A stretch of DNA of 64,000 bases from Acidianus ambivalens. GTDB taxonomy: Archaea > Thermoproteota > Thermoprotei_A > Sulfolobales > Sulfolobaceae. Location of the stretch: positions 1,422,001-1,486,000 of the forward strand of contig NZ_CP045482.1 in the NCBI RefSeq assembly GCF_009729015.1. Direction: 5' to 3'. How positions within the stretch are numbered: the stretch's first letter is position 1; every line of letters starts with the position of its first letter. The notes under the pieces are model-generated. The model was not told where the DNA came from, ran no database searches, and worked only from the letters and a program-made list of their open reading frames with translations. This document shows, piece after piece, positions 15,641 through 24,491 of this stretch. The position numbers were made by a program, and so were the translations under genes.

Positions 15641-18395
15641 AAAATATCACTATTGCCGGAGAAAGAGGCAAAGCTTGCGACTTCTTACCTTTAAAGTCTG
15701 GTACATTAGGATCATTACTGTCGTACACACTTAATTGGCCTAAATTGGTTTTTCTCATTATATAATTTGCATAATTTGCTAAAGTTCTTATTTCATCAAA
15801 TTCCTGTAATGTAAGTAACGATTTCCTAAAGATGTCATCATAAGCTTTTATTGATGAATAAACTTTCTCTAGCTTTTCATTTCCTCTAGCAAATTCAAAC
15901 AAACTTTGACCTTCTTCAATAGCTTTTGCAGCATCTTTAGCTAATGATAAATCGTTGTTCACATAAATAACTGCCTTTTCACCTTCCCCAACTATTCTTT
16001 CTAATTCCTTAATTTCACTTATAACATAATCGACGTAACCTTTTTCAACAACTGCTTCAGGATAGATAGTAAACTCTTCCGGCTTAGGATACTCTTGTTC
16101 TGCAACTAAGCCTGGAAAAGCTTTGCTCCAAAGTTCTTCCGCTATGTGAGGTGCCGCAGGATAAATCATTCTTAGCCAAGCTGAAATCGATTTCTTTATA
16201 AGATCCTTATTAATTCCATTAGTAAAATCCAGATAATCCTTAAAATCATTATAAATATCATATAGAATTATATTATAAGCTTCAAAGAAATCTAGGTTTC
16301 TCATTTTCTCGTCTACAGTCTTTATTTTCTCGCTCATTATACTTGACAACCATTTTTCCGCGATTCCAAAGTTATTCTCTCCTTTTGCCTCTAGTAACTC
16401 TACTATTAAGGAGTAAATTCTCTTAAGTTGATCCGCAATAGAAGTAACAACTGACGAATTAAACTCAACGTCCTCAGAAAGTTTAGGAGTAGCTAAAGCT
16501 ATCCTAACTGGGTCTACGCCGTATTCCTTTATGGCCTTACTTAATGGATAAACGTTTCTAAAGCTTTTGCTCATTTTCTTTCCTCCTACTCTTACAAAGC
16601 CATTTATTACTATTTGCCTCGGTAACTTACCTAAGATTTCCAGATGATTATAGATATAGTAAGGAATATGATTTTGAATAAGATCTCTCCCGCTATGCCT
16701 TGAATCCACTGGATACCAGTAATTGTATTCCCTCCTTAATTCCTCTACTTCTTCTTTACTTATTCCTAGTTCTTTACTAATCTCTTCAGGATTTCCTAGA
16801 CCTAAAAATACGTAGTCAAAGAGCTTATCGTTAGCTTTCTTTAGTAAATGAGAAATTGTATAGAATGCGGTATAAATTGTAGAATCCGATAAACTGTCAA
16901 TTATTTCACTTTCATCCCAAGGTAATTTGACTCCTAAACCTCTGCTTCTGCCTACTGCACTCTTCCTTAAATTAAATATTGCCTTCTCTATATCCTTTCT
17001 AACTTCTGACGGAACAAAATTTATGTTATCTAAAGAATTGAGAACCGCCATTTTCCATTCTGGGTCGTCGTAAGCTATAAACCATTGGTCTTTTATTACC
17101 TTTACCACTATTTGTGCCCCGCATCTACAATAAATGGGGCCATTCATTATTTCGTATATTGTATCATGCCTGCCTATGCTATTAAGCAATTCTACAGTAG
17201 ATATCCTTGCGTCCTTTACAGGTTTACCGGATATCATTTCTTTAACGTACTGCTTCATATAATCTGGGACGTAAGTAGAGACGTCTTTCATTACTCCTTT
17301 ATAATATTCAGTTCTGTAGATTTGATCTGCAAAATCCTTTAATTCGGCCATATCTCTTACGTCTATTTCTTCAGTAGGTATTTCAGGCAGGTCAGGAGAA
17401 GATATTACTGAATAATAATCTTCAATTCCGTTATCTTCAGCAATTATCTTATGAATAGGATCGTGAGCAGGAGTTAGCATAATTAAGCCAGTACCTATTG
17501 AAGGGTCTACTAATTTACTCAGAACTACCTTAACCTTTTTCCTTGTTACCGGGTTTACTGCCTCTTTTCCTTTCAATTCTTCAGGTTTGACTTCTCCTAT
17601 CTTCTTAAGTTCTTTCTGATATGAAAGTTTCTCAAAAGCTTCCTTAGAGAGTAAAATCCTCTTTCCTGAATATTCTGCAATCACGTAAGTGGTTAAAGGA
17701 CTAATTGCCACACCTACTCCTGCAAATACTGTCTCTGGCCTTGAAGTTGCCACTGGATAAAAGTAGTCTCCTTCAAAGAATATGACGTCTAATTTTTCTA
17801 TTTCCGGTTCAACGTCTCCTTTAGTATCATGCATTCCTACTGGAAATTGATCTCTAGGGCAATAACCTACTGCGTCAGTCTCTTTTATCAATTTCCCTTT
17901 GTCCTTAAGTTTCTTGAATTGCCATTGGATAAAAGTGGCAAATCTATCATCTACTGTAGTAAAACTCCTTCTCCAATCCACACTTAAGCCTATAGCCCTA
18001 GCAGTTTTCTCCATTTCTTGTTTAAAATACTCAGCCAATTTATAAGGGTCAGAAAGATCCTTTATTTTCTCTTCATCGATTTCGTAAACGTTCTTGAAAA
18101 AATCTATGATGTCTTGGTCCCCTCTTTTTATTGCGTCTGCCACAGATAATATTGGAGTGCCAGTAAATTGAAAGGCAAAGGGGAATAGAACATTATAACC
18201 TTTCATCCTCATGTATCTTGCATAAATATCTGCAGTAACGTATGTTCTACCGTGACCTATGTGCATGGGGCTATTAGTGTAAGGGAAGGGGACTGTAATG
18301 AAAAACTTCTTTTTCCTTTCATCTACTTTGGCTTCAAATATTCCCTTTTCTTCCCAAACTTTCTGCCATTTTTCTGCTATTGCATTAAAGTCCAT
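15633..18395 (-). CDS. leuS: Leucyl-tRNA synthetase (possible LeuRS-I paralogue)
   Basis: The 920-residue class I synthetase charges tRNA-Leu in the cytoplasm. Signature motifs are intact: PMHIGHGRTYV (HIGH), FQFTGTPI, and GGKKMSKSFRNV (KMSKS). The CP1 editing insertion is present (VATSRPETVFAGVG, GTGLIMLTPAHDPIHK). Canonical LeuRS has an invariant Asp in the second editing block (G-H-D-x-R-D-Y in bacteria). Aligned here, that Asp is His (P-I-H-K). Many Sulfolobales carry two LeuRS genes: a canonical LeuRS-F, and LeuRS-I, which lacks key residues and has a different role. The altered editing pocket makes LeuRS-I possible, although the catalytic motifs argue for aminoacylation. It starts at ATG 18395, 26 bases after a TATA box. 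Confidence 0.85.
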   Translation of the reverse strand: MDFNAIAEKWQKVWEEKGIFEAKVDERKKKFFITVPFPYTNSPMHIGHGRTYVTADIYARYMRMKGYNVLFPFAFQFTGTPILSVADAIKRGDQDIIDFFKNVYEIDEEKIKDLSDPYKLAEYFKQEMEKTARAIGLSVDWRRSFTTVDDRFATFIQWQFKKLKDKGKLIKETDAVGYCPRDQFPVGMHDTKGDVEPEIEKLDVIFFEGDYFYPVATSRPETVFAGVGVAISPLTTYVIAEYSGKRILLSKEAFEKLSYQKELKKIGEVKPEELKGKEAVNPVTRKKVKVVLSKLVDPSIGTGLIMLTPAHDPIHKIIAEDNGIEDYYSVISSPDLPEIPTEEIDVRDMAELKDFADQIYRTEYYKGVMKDVSTYVPDYMKQYVKEMISGKPVKDARISTVELLNSIGRHDTIYEIMNGPIYCRCGAQIVVKVIKDQWFIAYDDPEWKMAVLNSLDNINFVPSEVRKDIEKAIFNLRKSAVGRSRGLGVKLPWDESEIIDSLSDSTIYTAFYTISHLLKKANDKLFDYVFLGLGNPEEISKELGISKEEVEELRREYNYWYPVDSRHSGRDLIQNHIPYYIYNHLEILGKLPRQIVINGFVRVGGKKMSKSFRNVYPLSKAIKEYGVDPVRIALATPKLSEDVEFNSSVVTSIADQLKRIYSLIVELLEAKGENNFGIAEKWLSSIMSEKIKTVDEKMRNLDFFEAYNIILYDIYNDFKDYLDFTNGINKDLIKKSISAWLRMIYPAAPHIAEELWSKAFPGLVAEQEYPKPEEFTIYPEAVVEKGYVDYVISEIKELERIVGEGEKAVIYVNNDLSLAKDAAKAIEEGQSLFEFARGNEKLEKVYSSIKAYDDIFRKSLLTLQEFDEIRTLANYANYIMRKTNLGQLSVYDSNDPNVPDFKGKKSQALPLSPAIVIFSS

Positions 18396-18417
18396 AATAT
18401 CAATATGAAATAGGAAG

Positions 18418-18425
18418 ATATAAAT
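18418..18425 (-). promoter_or_regulatory. TATA box of leuS
   Basis: On the minus strand this reads ATTTATAT, centred about 26 bases before ATG 18395. It supports that start and a leaderless mRNA. Confidence 0.55.
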
Positions 18426-18513
18426 AATATTGATAGTATAGTAGAGTTTAAACTAACTATTTTGCTATATAATAACTTCTTGAAAGGAAGAGTAGAAATA
18501 TTCTTCTTGTATT

Positions 18514-18918
18514 TTACTCCTTGCTTACTTTTCTATCTCTTATTATATACCAAGTTCCTAAGCCTACAGCACCCAACTTACCTTCAGAATCCTTAAATTC
18601 AATTTCAACAACTACTGCAGTCCTTCCTTTTCTTAATACCTTAGCCTCAACAGTGAATGGACCTTTATACATGGGTTCAAGAAAATTTACCTTAAGTTCT
18701 TGAGTAACTTGGTCTATTCCATCATTAATTGAGGCAACTGCCAACCCACCTGCATAATCCATGGAAGTCATTATCATTCCGCCATGCAAAACTCCTCCCC
18801 TTCTGCAAATCTTCTCACTATAAGGAATTTCGAGTTTTGATTTACCATCTTTAACTTCTATAATTTTCATTCCTAAGTATGAAGCTACTGCCTCACTTTC
18901 TATTACCTTAAAATCCAT
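18514..18918 (-). CDS. PaaI-type hotdog thioesterase
   Basis: The 134-residue single hotdog domain has the PaaI/4HBT signature [20 protein letters not shown]: the H-G-G turn, then the hotdog helix with the catalytic acidic residue. The strands are [20 protein letters not shown] and [13 protein letters not shown]. These enzymes hydrolyse acyl- or aryl-CoA thioesters in the cytoplasm, mostly as housekeeping removal of stalled CoA esters. Length is typical. It has its own spacing from both leuS and vapC and no clear operon partner. Substrate cannot be told. Confidence 0.85.
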   Translation of the reverse strand: MDFKVIESEAVASYLGMKIIEVKDGKSKLEIPYSEKICRRGGVLHGGMIMTSMDYAGGLAVASINDGIDQVTQELKVNFLEPMYKGPFTVEAKVLRKGRTAVVVEIEFKDSEGKLGAVGLGTWYIIRDRKVSKE

Positions 18919-18966
18919 AGAAAGGGTTGAAATTGTTAGCTTATATGCTTTTTAGATTCCTTTGCT

Positions 18967-19398
18967 CTAGATCTCATCAATAAAAATTAGGATATTGCCA
19001 TATTCTTTGTTTATTTTATTAACTGCTTGAAGTATCTCCTTTTCCTTCCTAAATAAAGCCTTATCCTTCAAGTAATTCGCAGTAGCAATTACGTAACAAT
19101 CTGGTAACGATATACCGTATTTCTTCTTAATTTCCCAGGCCTCAAAAATTATATCTTGATTAATTTCTGTAACTTTCAGTTTATATGATAGCCATTCAAC
19201 GAATTCTCGTGTGTATCGATTTGCATCCTTTAGCCCAGAAGCTTTATATATTCTATAGCTAACGTACATAACTTCACTTAAAGTTATGGGCGTAACATAT
19301 AATGTGTTATTTTCCTCAAGCAATTTCTTTACCTTATCGTGATACTCACCAGATTCATTTATATATTCAACTAAAATACCGGTATCAATTACCGTCAA
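18967..19398 (-). CDS. vapC: VapC-type PIN-domain ribonuclease toxin
   Basis: The PIN domain is best started at TTG 19398 (MTVIDTGILVEYIN, 143 residues). The longer frame from 19455 only reads the antitoxin's basic tail out of frame. PIN acidic residues are present: D in VIDTGILVEY, E in ITLSEVMYVSY, D in GISLPDCYVIATA, and a final D in ILIFIDEI. VapC toxins cut tRNA or rRNA and are held by VapB. The start lies inside the vapB coding region, so the pair is coupled. The antitoxin gene carries a frameshift, while the toxin frame looks intact. Confidence 0.82.
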   Translation of the reverse strand: MTVIDTGILVEYINESGEYHDKVKKLLEENNTLYVTPITLSEVMYVSYRIYKASGLKDANRYTREFVEWLSYKLKVTEINQDIIFEAWEIKKKYGISLPDCYVIATANYLKDKALFRKEKEILQAVNKINKEYGNILIFIDEI

Positions 19399-19623
19399 AA
19401 ATTCCTTCCTCTTTCTTCCTTTCCGCTTCTCCTTCTTCTTTAAGAATATCTTCAACTACCTTAGGATCAACTCTTACAATTTTAGGCTTTAAAGGCCTTA
19501 AACAAGCTTATCGTCTTCAATATTCGCTATTAGTATATCGTTCTCATTGATACAAAGTTTTACCCTAACGTCCTTAGGTAAAATTACTATTCCTTTTTTC
19601 CTTACCTTTAATTGGTAAACCAT
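19385..19623 (-). pseudogene. vapB: VapB antitoxin, frameshifted
   Basis: ATG 19623 starts an AbrB-type DNA-binding domain, MVYQLKVRKKGIVILPKDVR, followed by VKLCINENDILIANIEDDKLV and a TAA (19500-19498). Shifting by one base there, the frame continues LRPLKPKIVRVDPKVVEDIL and so on, exactly as in VapB proteins (..DDKIVLKPLKPK..). It runs to TGA 19387-19385, overlapping vapC. One missing T in the GTTTAA run explains it. The N-terminal DNA-binding domain could still be made; the C-terminal VapC-binding tail would not be. Confidence 0.75.
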
Positions 19624-19751
19624 ATGATATTAGTTGAACTAATCGTAAAAAGTTTATCAGTTTTTGTTAAACTTATTGTTGCATTCATTTTAACTCCTCG
19701 ATAAGCTAGAATTTTCGCAAAAGGACTAATCCAAACATAAAGATTATATGC

Positions 19752-19801
19752 CTGACGTCTTCACGTCCCTGGAAAGGGAGAGGCTTTCAATCTTTTATAA
19801 A
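19752..19801. repeat. Solo insertion-sequence end (hairpin scar)
   Basis: TGACGTCTTCACGTCCC..GGGAGAGGCTTTCAATCTTTTATAAA contains a TCCCT/AGGGA hairpin and matches the scar at 24369 in order and wording (CCTGGAAAGGG, then GGCTTT, then AATCTTTT). It also resembles the right-end hairpins of the TnpB-derived elements at 50866 and 52330. It is the only notable item in the roughly 290-base gap between vapB and the DsrE gene. Confidence 0.45.
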
Positions 19802-19916
19802 TTCTTAATCTTAAATTAGAAAAACTTCCTTTCATATCCTGAGTAAATTAAAGAAATTACACATAATATATATAGTGTATATCATTTTCAAAAAGAAGTT
19901 AAAAGAAAATAATAAC

Positions 19917-20261
19917 TTAAAAGTTAAGTATCTCGTATCCTTTGGCTACAAAATCAGCAATTACTGGGCCTACTAATGTTACGTTTAAACCTTGAACTTC
20001 CTTTAATTTATCAGTAATTTTCATACTATCTCCAACTAATTGACAAGCATAAACGCTCTCAACTTTTATTAACTGTTCAAGCATGTTCATTATATCTGGA
20101 TCTTTTTCTGCTATCAATTGCTCACTAGGGCCAAAGAAAATAACTTGAACATCATCAAATAAGTGCTTTTGCTTTCCTACTAAAGCTAAAGTTAATCCGG
20201 TTAATATCTTAGCCTTCTGATCTTTACCTGAATTTATCATTACAACTATGTTTTTAGCCAT
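19917..20261 (-). CDS. DsrE-family sulfur-carrier-like protein
   Basis: The 114-residue single-domain protein begins MAKNIVVMINSGKDQKAKIL, with a DsrE/DsrF-type alpha/beta fold (VIFFGPSEQLIAEKD, VYACQLVGDSMKITDKL, VTLVGPVIADFVAKGYEIL). The single Cys in VYACQLVGD lies where DsrE-type proteins often keep a functional Cys. DsrE proteins pass sulfane sulfur in sulfur-oxidising organisms, but many Sulfolobales homologues are uncharacterised. It has no dsr, tusA or hdr neighbours here, so a role in sulfur transfer is family-based only. It stands alone on the minus strand. Confidence 0.75.
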   Translation of the reverse strand: MAKNIVVMINSGKDQKAKILTGLTLALVGKQKHLFDDVQVIFFGPSEQLIAEKDPDIMNMLEQLIKVESVYACQLVGDSMKITDKLKEVQGLNVTLVGPVIADFVAKGYEILNF

Positions 20262-20305
20262 AACCTACTTTCATTTCAAAGAAATTTAAAGCTTGTTAAC
20301 ATAGT

Positions 20306-20829
20306 TTAACAAAAACGCAGGAAAATACTCTTCTTCCTTATGATGGCGGTGATACTTTTCTCTTCGTAATTATGCTTTTCATGATGAACTTCGGATATAG
20401 CAGCTGCTTTACGAGGTTGCTGTGCAGTAGTGGATTGAGTAGTTAGCTGTTGAGTAGGTTGTTGAAGAGCCTACTGAGCTTATGGGGATAAGGCTGTTAA
20501 ACTGGCTAAGTATATTGTGGTGTTGGCGATCTATAAGGCTAAGGAGGATATTTTGGTCGACCATAAGGCTGTGGATATCCAGGGTAAGGTTGTGGATATC
20601 TTCCAAGCTGCTCATAAGGCATAAATCCCTTGAGACATTAATACATTTGAATTTGCTACTAATATATTGTAAATTTATTGGATACCGTATTGGAACGATT
20701 TGGGTTTTGTTGCCTAATCCTACTGATTGATAACAAGCCATCGTTGTCATCATGTTATTTTGCTGGTAAGGTTGAGGGTAATAACATTGAGGTGAATATC
20801 CGATATTTTAGTAGATAGGGATTGTACAT
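20306..20829 (-). pseudogene. Decayed Pro/Tyr/Gln-rich protein gene
   Basis: Reading across frames on the minus strand from ATG 20829 gives MYNPYLLKY, then GYSPQCYYPQPYQQNN, a middle ..GLGNKTQIVPIRYPINLQ.., then MPYEQLGRYPQPYPGYPQPY, two or three stops, and a Q/T-rich tail (QQPTQQLTTQSTTAQQPRKA) ending in a basic helix before TAA at 20308-20306. The repeated P-Q-P-Y wording in more than one frame shows a low-complexity protein broken by several frameshifts and stops. I do not recognise a family; such tails occur on archaeal zinc-ribbon and scaffold proteins. Confidence 0.5.
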
Positions 20830-21012
20830 AAATTATTCTCTATAATAATATAAAACTTTTACCATTTTTCCATATATGTCTTACTTATTCGTAATTTAAT
20901 ATTTCTATATTATAAAAAGTTGTTAATGGAATTATTTTTAACTAAGTTTAGTAGGGTGATAGTAAGACTTATATAAAAAATCTAATTATTCCTCTCTACA
21001 AACTTTGCAAAA

Positions 21013-21735
21013 ATGATTTCCAAAGTAGGTAAACTGCCAATAGCCGATAAAGAGTTTGTAAAGTCTTGGTGTAGTGATTTTAGTAATATAGTTGAATGTA
21101 TTCCTTCTGCGATAAAGAGCGGAAATACAATTATTTTAGAATTAAATTCTGGAATTTTTAGGAAAAAGCTAAAGCTAAATTATTATATAAAACTAGATAA
21201 GAACTTTTTCCAGGTTAATTTTATCAATGAGGATAACAAGCTAAGGCTTTCCATAATTATTGATGATGAACCATTCTTTCAAATATATTATGAAGGAGCA
21301 AATGAGAACGAGTTCAAAAGAATTATGGACGAAATTGGAAAAAATATTAAGGAAAAACTCTACTTGAGTTATATAAGATATAAAGATGAAATTAGAAATG
21401 CTATCCTTTCGGATAAGCTTAAGAATGTGTCCTTCGTAACTAGGATAGTTGCTAGATCTAAATTGCTAATAGAAAGAGAAATTTATACTACCGACATAAT
21501 ATCTGTTATTGAAGAAATTCTATCATCTATCTCTCCTCAACCAGTGCTTTACATTTCAGGTTATGGGGACGGAGTTTTCAGATTAATATTCATTAATGGA
21601 GAATTTAAGGGGATTTACATAAACTATAACGGAAAGGAAAGTTATACTGAGGAAGAGTTAAAAAATCTTAAAGGAAAATTCAAAATTTCAGTATACTCAG
21701 CAAAGCTAGGTGATATTTTATCTAATGAGGAATAA
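21013..21735 (+). CDS. Conserved Sulfolobales protein with SRPBCC-like N-terminal half
   Basis: The 240-residue soluble protein begins [20 protein letters not shown]. The first ~110 residues (..[12 protein letters not shown].., ..[17 protein letters not shown].., ..[15 protein letters not shown]) look like a small START/CoxG-type fold: a helix, strands and a long C-terminal helix. The second half (..[34 protein letters not shown]..) is of unknown fold. It may belong to the Sulfolobus-specific STK_08120 family, but I cannot confirm this. Its stop overlaps the end of the convergent MFS gene by 14 bases. Confidence 0.5.
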   Translation: MISKVGKLPIADKEFVKSWCSDFSNIVECIPSAIKSGNTIILELNSGIFRKKLKLNYYIKLDKNFFQVNFINEDNKLRLSIIIDDEPFFQIYYEGANENEFKRIMDEIGKNIKEKLYLSYIRYKDEIRNAILSDKLKNVSFVTRIVARSKLLIEREIYTTDIISVIEEILSSISPQPVLYISGYGDGVFRLIFINGEFKGIYINYNGKESYTEEELKNLKGKFKISVYSAKLGDILSNEE

Positions 21736-23074
21736 CTTTGCTTTTTTCTACCTCTTCAGTTAGTCTAGTTCCTAAAGTTTCTGGACCCAAGTATACTCCT
21801 ACACCGACTAGTAACGCCCCTAAAATTAATAGTACTGCTGTAGAAAACCACACATTAGTTGGCGTATCAAGGGACTTAAATAAATACTGATGCATTAACG
21901 GAACATATATGCTAAACCATCCGCCTATGAAAATTCCTGAAGAATAGCCAAAACCTACTCCTGAAGCCCTCATAGAGGCCTTAAATCTCTCAGACAAGTA
22001 TATTGGAACTATTCCCCACGGGGCTTGAGTAATGAAACCTATTATTATTACTGCTAAAGTTGACAGTGCTATACTTCCTATAGTAGCAGAGTAAATAAGA
22101 AGATAGTAAATTGGAATTGATATAATTGCAGTTATTATTGCCCATATTATCGTAATTTTCCTCCTACCTATAATTTGAGATAATGCACCTATAGTAACTG
22201 CTCCAGCAAAGGCCGCATAAGTTCCGTAAGAATATATAGTATCCGCAGTACCTAAGCCATATATAGATGGGCTATGCTCTAAAATTGCAGGAACAAAAGC
22301 AAATAAAGCATAAGCTGAAAAGAATAAACCCGTCATGTAAAGCATAACTTGGAAGAAGTCCCTCCTATAAGGCTTTCTAAATAAATCTAAGAATGGAGAT
22401 TTCCTAATTAATTTATTTGCTCTAACATCTTCAAAGACTGGAGTTTCTTTCATAGTAATTCTAATTATTAATGCAATAACTGCAGGAACTAACGACGTTA
22501 AAAACAAGTAACGCCATGCATAAGCATCTAAAGCCTTTACTCCAAAGAACCCAATAAACGCTGCTTCAACTACTGCCGCTAAGGCAGCACCAAATGAAAA
22601 CCCTCCTTGTATTATTCCGCTAATTAAGCCCCTCCATTTAAAAGGAGTCCACTCCATTGCGAAGGGATGCCCAGCAGCGTATTCTCCACCTGCAAATATT
22701 CCTACTGCAATTCTAATTATAATAAAAAGGATAAAGGCTAATATTCCAACTGCAGCATAAGTTGGTAAAGTTGAAGTCAATGCACTTGCTATCCCCAAGC
22801 CAAGGATAGTAATTATTAAGTCTCCTTTTCTGCCTATCTTATCTCCTAAATGGCCAAAAATTGCGGAACCTAAAGGCCTAAATATTATTGTTAGGGAATA
22901 CGATAATATGACGGAAAAAGTCGCAATTAAAGGTGATGCAGGAGGTAAAAGGACTTTTGCTATTACTGGTGCAATACCTAATATCATTGTCAAGTCGTAT
23001 GCATCCAAAAGAAATCCAGTAAATTGGGAAACTATTGCTTTATAACTGTTTGACGAGAAGCTTTCAGGTTCCAT
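21722..23074 (-). CDS. MFS transporter, metabolite:H+ symporter-like
   Basis: The 450-residue, 12-span carrier has [19 protein letters not shown] (loop 2-3 motif), [18 protein letters not shown], the R-G motif after span 4 (KWRGLISG), and [13 protein letters not shown] (loop 8-9). The GGEYAAG wording and the central [10 protein letters not shown] loop are typical of the metabolite:H+ symporter family, which imports organic acids and similar solutes. Substrate is unknown. It starts at ATG 23074 and is transcribed away from the insertion-sequence scar at 23209. Confidence 0.8.
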   Translation of the reverse strand: MEPESFSSNSYKAIVSQFTGFLLDAYDLTMILGIAPVIAKVLLPPASPLIATFSVILSYSLTIIFRPLGSAIFGHLGDKIGRKGDLIITILGLGIASALTSTLPTYAAVGILAFILFIIIRIAVGIFAGGEYAAGHPFAMEWTPFKWRGLISGIIQGGFSFGAALAAVVEAAFIGFFGVKALDAYAWRYLFLTSLVPAVIALIIRITMKETPVFEDVRANKLIRKSPFLDLFRKPYRRDFFQVMLYMTGLFFSAYALFAFVPAILEHSPSIYGLGTADTIYSYGTYAAFAGAVTIGALSQIIGRRKITIIWAIITAIISIPIYYLLIYSATIGSIALSTLAVIIIGFITQAPWGIVPIYLSERFKASMRASGVGFGYSSGIFIGGWFSIYVPLMHQYLFKSLDTPTNVWFSTAVLLILGALLVGVGVYLGPETLGTRLTEEVEKSKVIPH

Positions 23075-23208
23075 ATCGTTTATACAATAATAAATGGTTT
23101 AAATTATTTTTGTTAATCTATGAGAGTGCTATCAATTAAAACTTTCTAAATGAATAAAATACAATTTTATATAATAAAACTTTTAAGCTCGTTAAAAGTG
23201 TTTTAGTT

Positions 23209-23320
23209 GGCTGATTAATGAAGCTAGGGGATGGCGTCCCCCTGGGGTTTAAACTCCCCGAACAGCCCGATTTTATGAGTGCTGCTGACGCCTATCTCTA
23301 AAGGAGATAGGTGAAAGGCT
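23209..23320 (+). mobile_element. Insertion-sequence 3' relic with strong RNA-like structure
   Basis: GGCTG (23209-23213) pairs with CAGCC (23263-23267) and encloses two hairpins: AGGGGA..TCCCCCT at 23226-23243, and GGGG..CCCC at 23244-23259 with a palindromic GTTTAAAC inside. This makes a compact three-way junction. Directly after it is a second strong stem, CCTATCTC..GAGATAGG (23291-23312), ending in GAAAGGCTC like other insertion-sequence ends in this window. Read as protein, 23218-23300 also gives LMKLGDGVPLGFKLPEQPDF and a short tail, so it may be the last codons of a TnpB gene, which in such elements overlap the omega RNA. A direct RNA role is inference. Confidence 0.45.
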
Positions 23321-23321
23321 C

Positions 23322-24119
23322 GTGAATGTATTAATAATCAGCTTAATAGTTGTACCAATAATAGCTAATGCGTTTTTTATTAAAGGTATTAAATATTCTA
23401 CAATAGCTTCAGGAATAGCTGAAGTGTTAATTTCATTAGTATTACTTAACAAAATTCCCATAATATGTAACTTTTACGTTACCTCATTTACCTGGTATTT
23501 TATAATAATGGTATCCTCAATATATCTATTATCTGCATTGTTCTCAATTAATTATCTCAAAGGTGAAAGAACAAAAATAAGCGAAAGAACTTACTTTTTG
23601 CTATTAAATTTCTTTGCTTCTTCAATGTTCTTTGCTTTGATAATAAATAACCTAGGTTTAGTGTGGGTAGGAATAGAGGCTATAACAATATCTACAATAC
23701 CCTTAGTAATAACTGAAGGAACGGAAATCGCAATGGAAGTTGGCTGGAGATATACAATAATAGTTTCCGCAGGGGTAACTTTTGCCTTTATTTCCATCAT
23801 CCTAGTATACTACTGCACACACTCTCTAGTTGTATCGTACCTAGTAATGAACCATTACTCTTCACTAACTTTAAGGATTGCATCAGCTATAGCCCTAGTA
23901 GGTTTCGGTACCAAAGTAGGGATTTTTCCAGTAAATACTTGGCTACCAGATGCTCACAGCGAAGCACCAGCGCCAATAAGCGCAATGTTCTCTGGAGTCT
24001 TATTACCAGTAGCTCTATACGTTCTTTATCAATTTTATGAAATATGCCCAATATTTACATTATATTCTTGGATAGCAGTAATTTCCATAGTAATAGGAAC
24101 TCTACTCCTGCTCAGATAA
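23322..24119 (+). pseudogene. HyfF/NuoL-M-N-type membrane subunit, 3'-truncated
   Basis: The 265-residue, multi-span protein begins at GTG 23322 (MNVLIISLIVVPIIANAFF). It carries the antiporter-like core of complex I / hydrogenase-4 subunits: NNLGLVWVGIEAITISTIP (the Glu span), VGFGTKVGIFPVNTWLPDAH (the conserved Lys and the P-x-x-x-W-L-P-D-A-H loop), SEAPAPISAMFSG. Family members have about 480-500 residues. This one stops at 24119 after GTLLLLR. In the next frame the sequence becomes the C-terminal part of HyfE. The internal part is lost, so the proton channel is incomplete. Insertion-sequence scars on both sides (23209, 24369) fit decay by transposition or deletion. Confidence 0.7.
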
Positions 24120-24292
24120 TAGGTTATATTGAGGAAGAAAACGGAATAGTAATGCTAGGTTTGTTCTTAATACCTTTGACGCTTCTAGTCGAGGCTAGCG
24201 TATTTCTGGATGTGCTAGGCTTAGTAGTAATTTCTTCCCTCCTTATATTCGAAAAGAGAGAGCACAAGGCTTTAGAAGAACTGAAAGGATAA
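24113..24292 (+). pseudogene. HyfE-like C-terminal fragment
   Basis: In the frame following the HyfF break, QIIGYIEEENGIVMLGLFLI then a V-E-A-S-V-F-L-D-V-L span and KREHKALEELKG match the last two spans and tail of hydrogenase-4 subunit E (..GYL..ENGIF..ELGVLLDVL..). In hyf clusters hyfE normally precedes hyfF. Here its tail follows a half HyfF, so the order is rearranged or the middle of a larger cluster has been deleted. Confidence 0.6.
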
Positions 24293-24368
24293 GATAAAGC
24301 ACTTTTTATTATCTGATAAGGGAATCCCTCCCTATCCTAGTGCTTTCTGCTCTTACTACATATTTTTC

Positions 24369-24420
24369 TGACTTTCTTCCTCGCCCCCTGGAAGGGGCTA
24401 GGCTTTAAATCTTTTGTAAA
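24369..24420. repeat. Solo insertion-sequence end (hairpin scar)
   Basis: TGACTTTCTTCCTCGCCCC then a short loop and GGGGCTAGGCTTTAAATC form a GCCCC/GGGGC hairpin. Wording and order match the scar at 19752. A short piece of the preceding HyfE tail coding (AAGGCTTTAGAAG at about 24271) recurs at about 24446, just past the scar, as expected if an element landed at the end of hyfE. Confidence 0.45.
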
Positions 24421-24491
24421 CTTTTCCCATATAAAGAAATAGCAAGGCTTTAGAAGTTCTAAAGGAATTAATAATTTGGGAGGCAAAGTAG

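Noticed and set aside
20482..20730. Plus-strand open frame, Trp/Arg/Leu-rich
   Set aside because: It is the complement of the decayed Pro/Tyr/Gln-rich gene; its odd composition follows from that.
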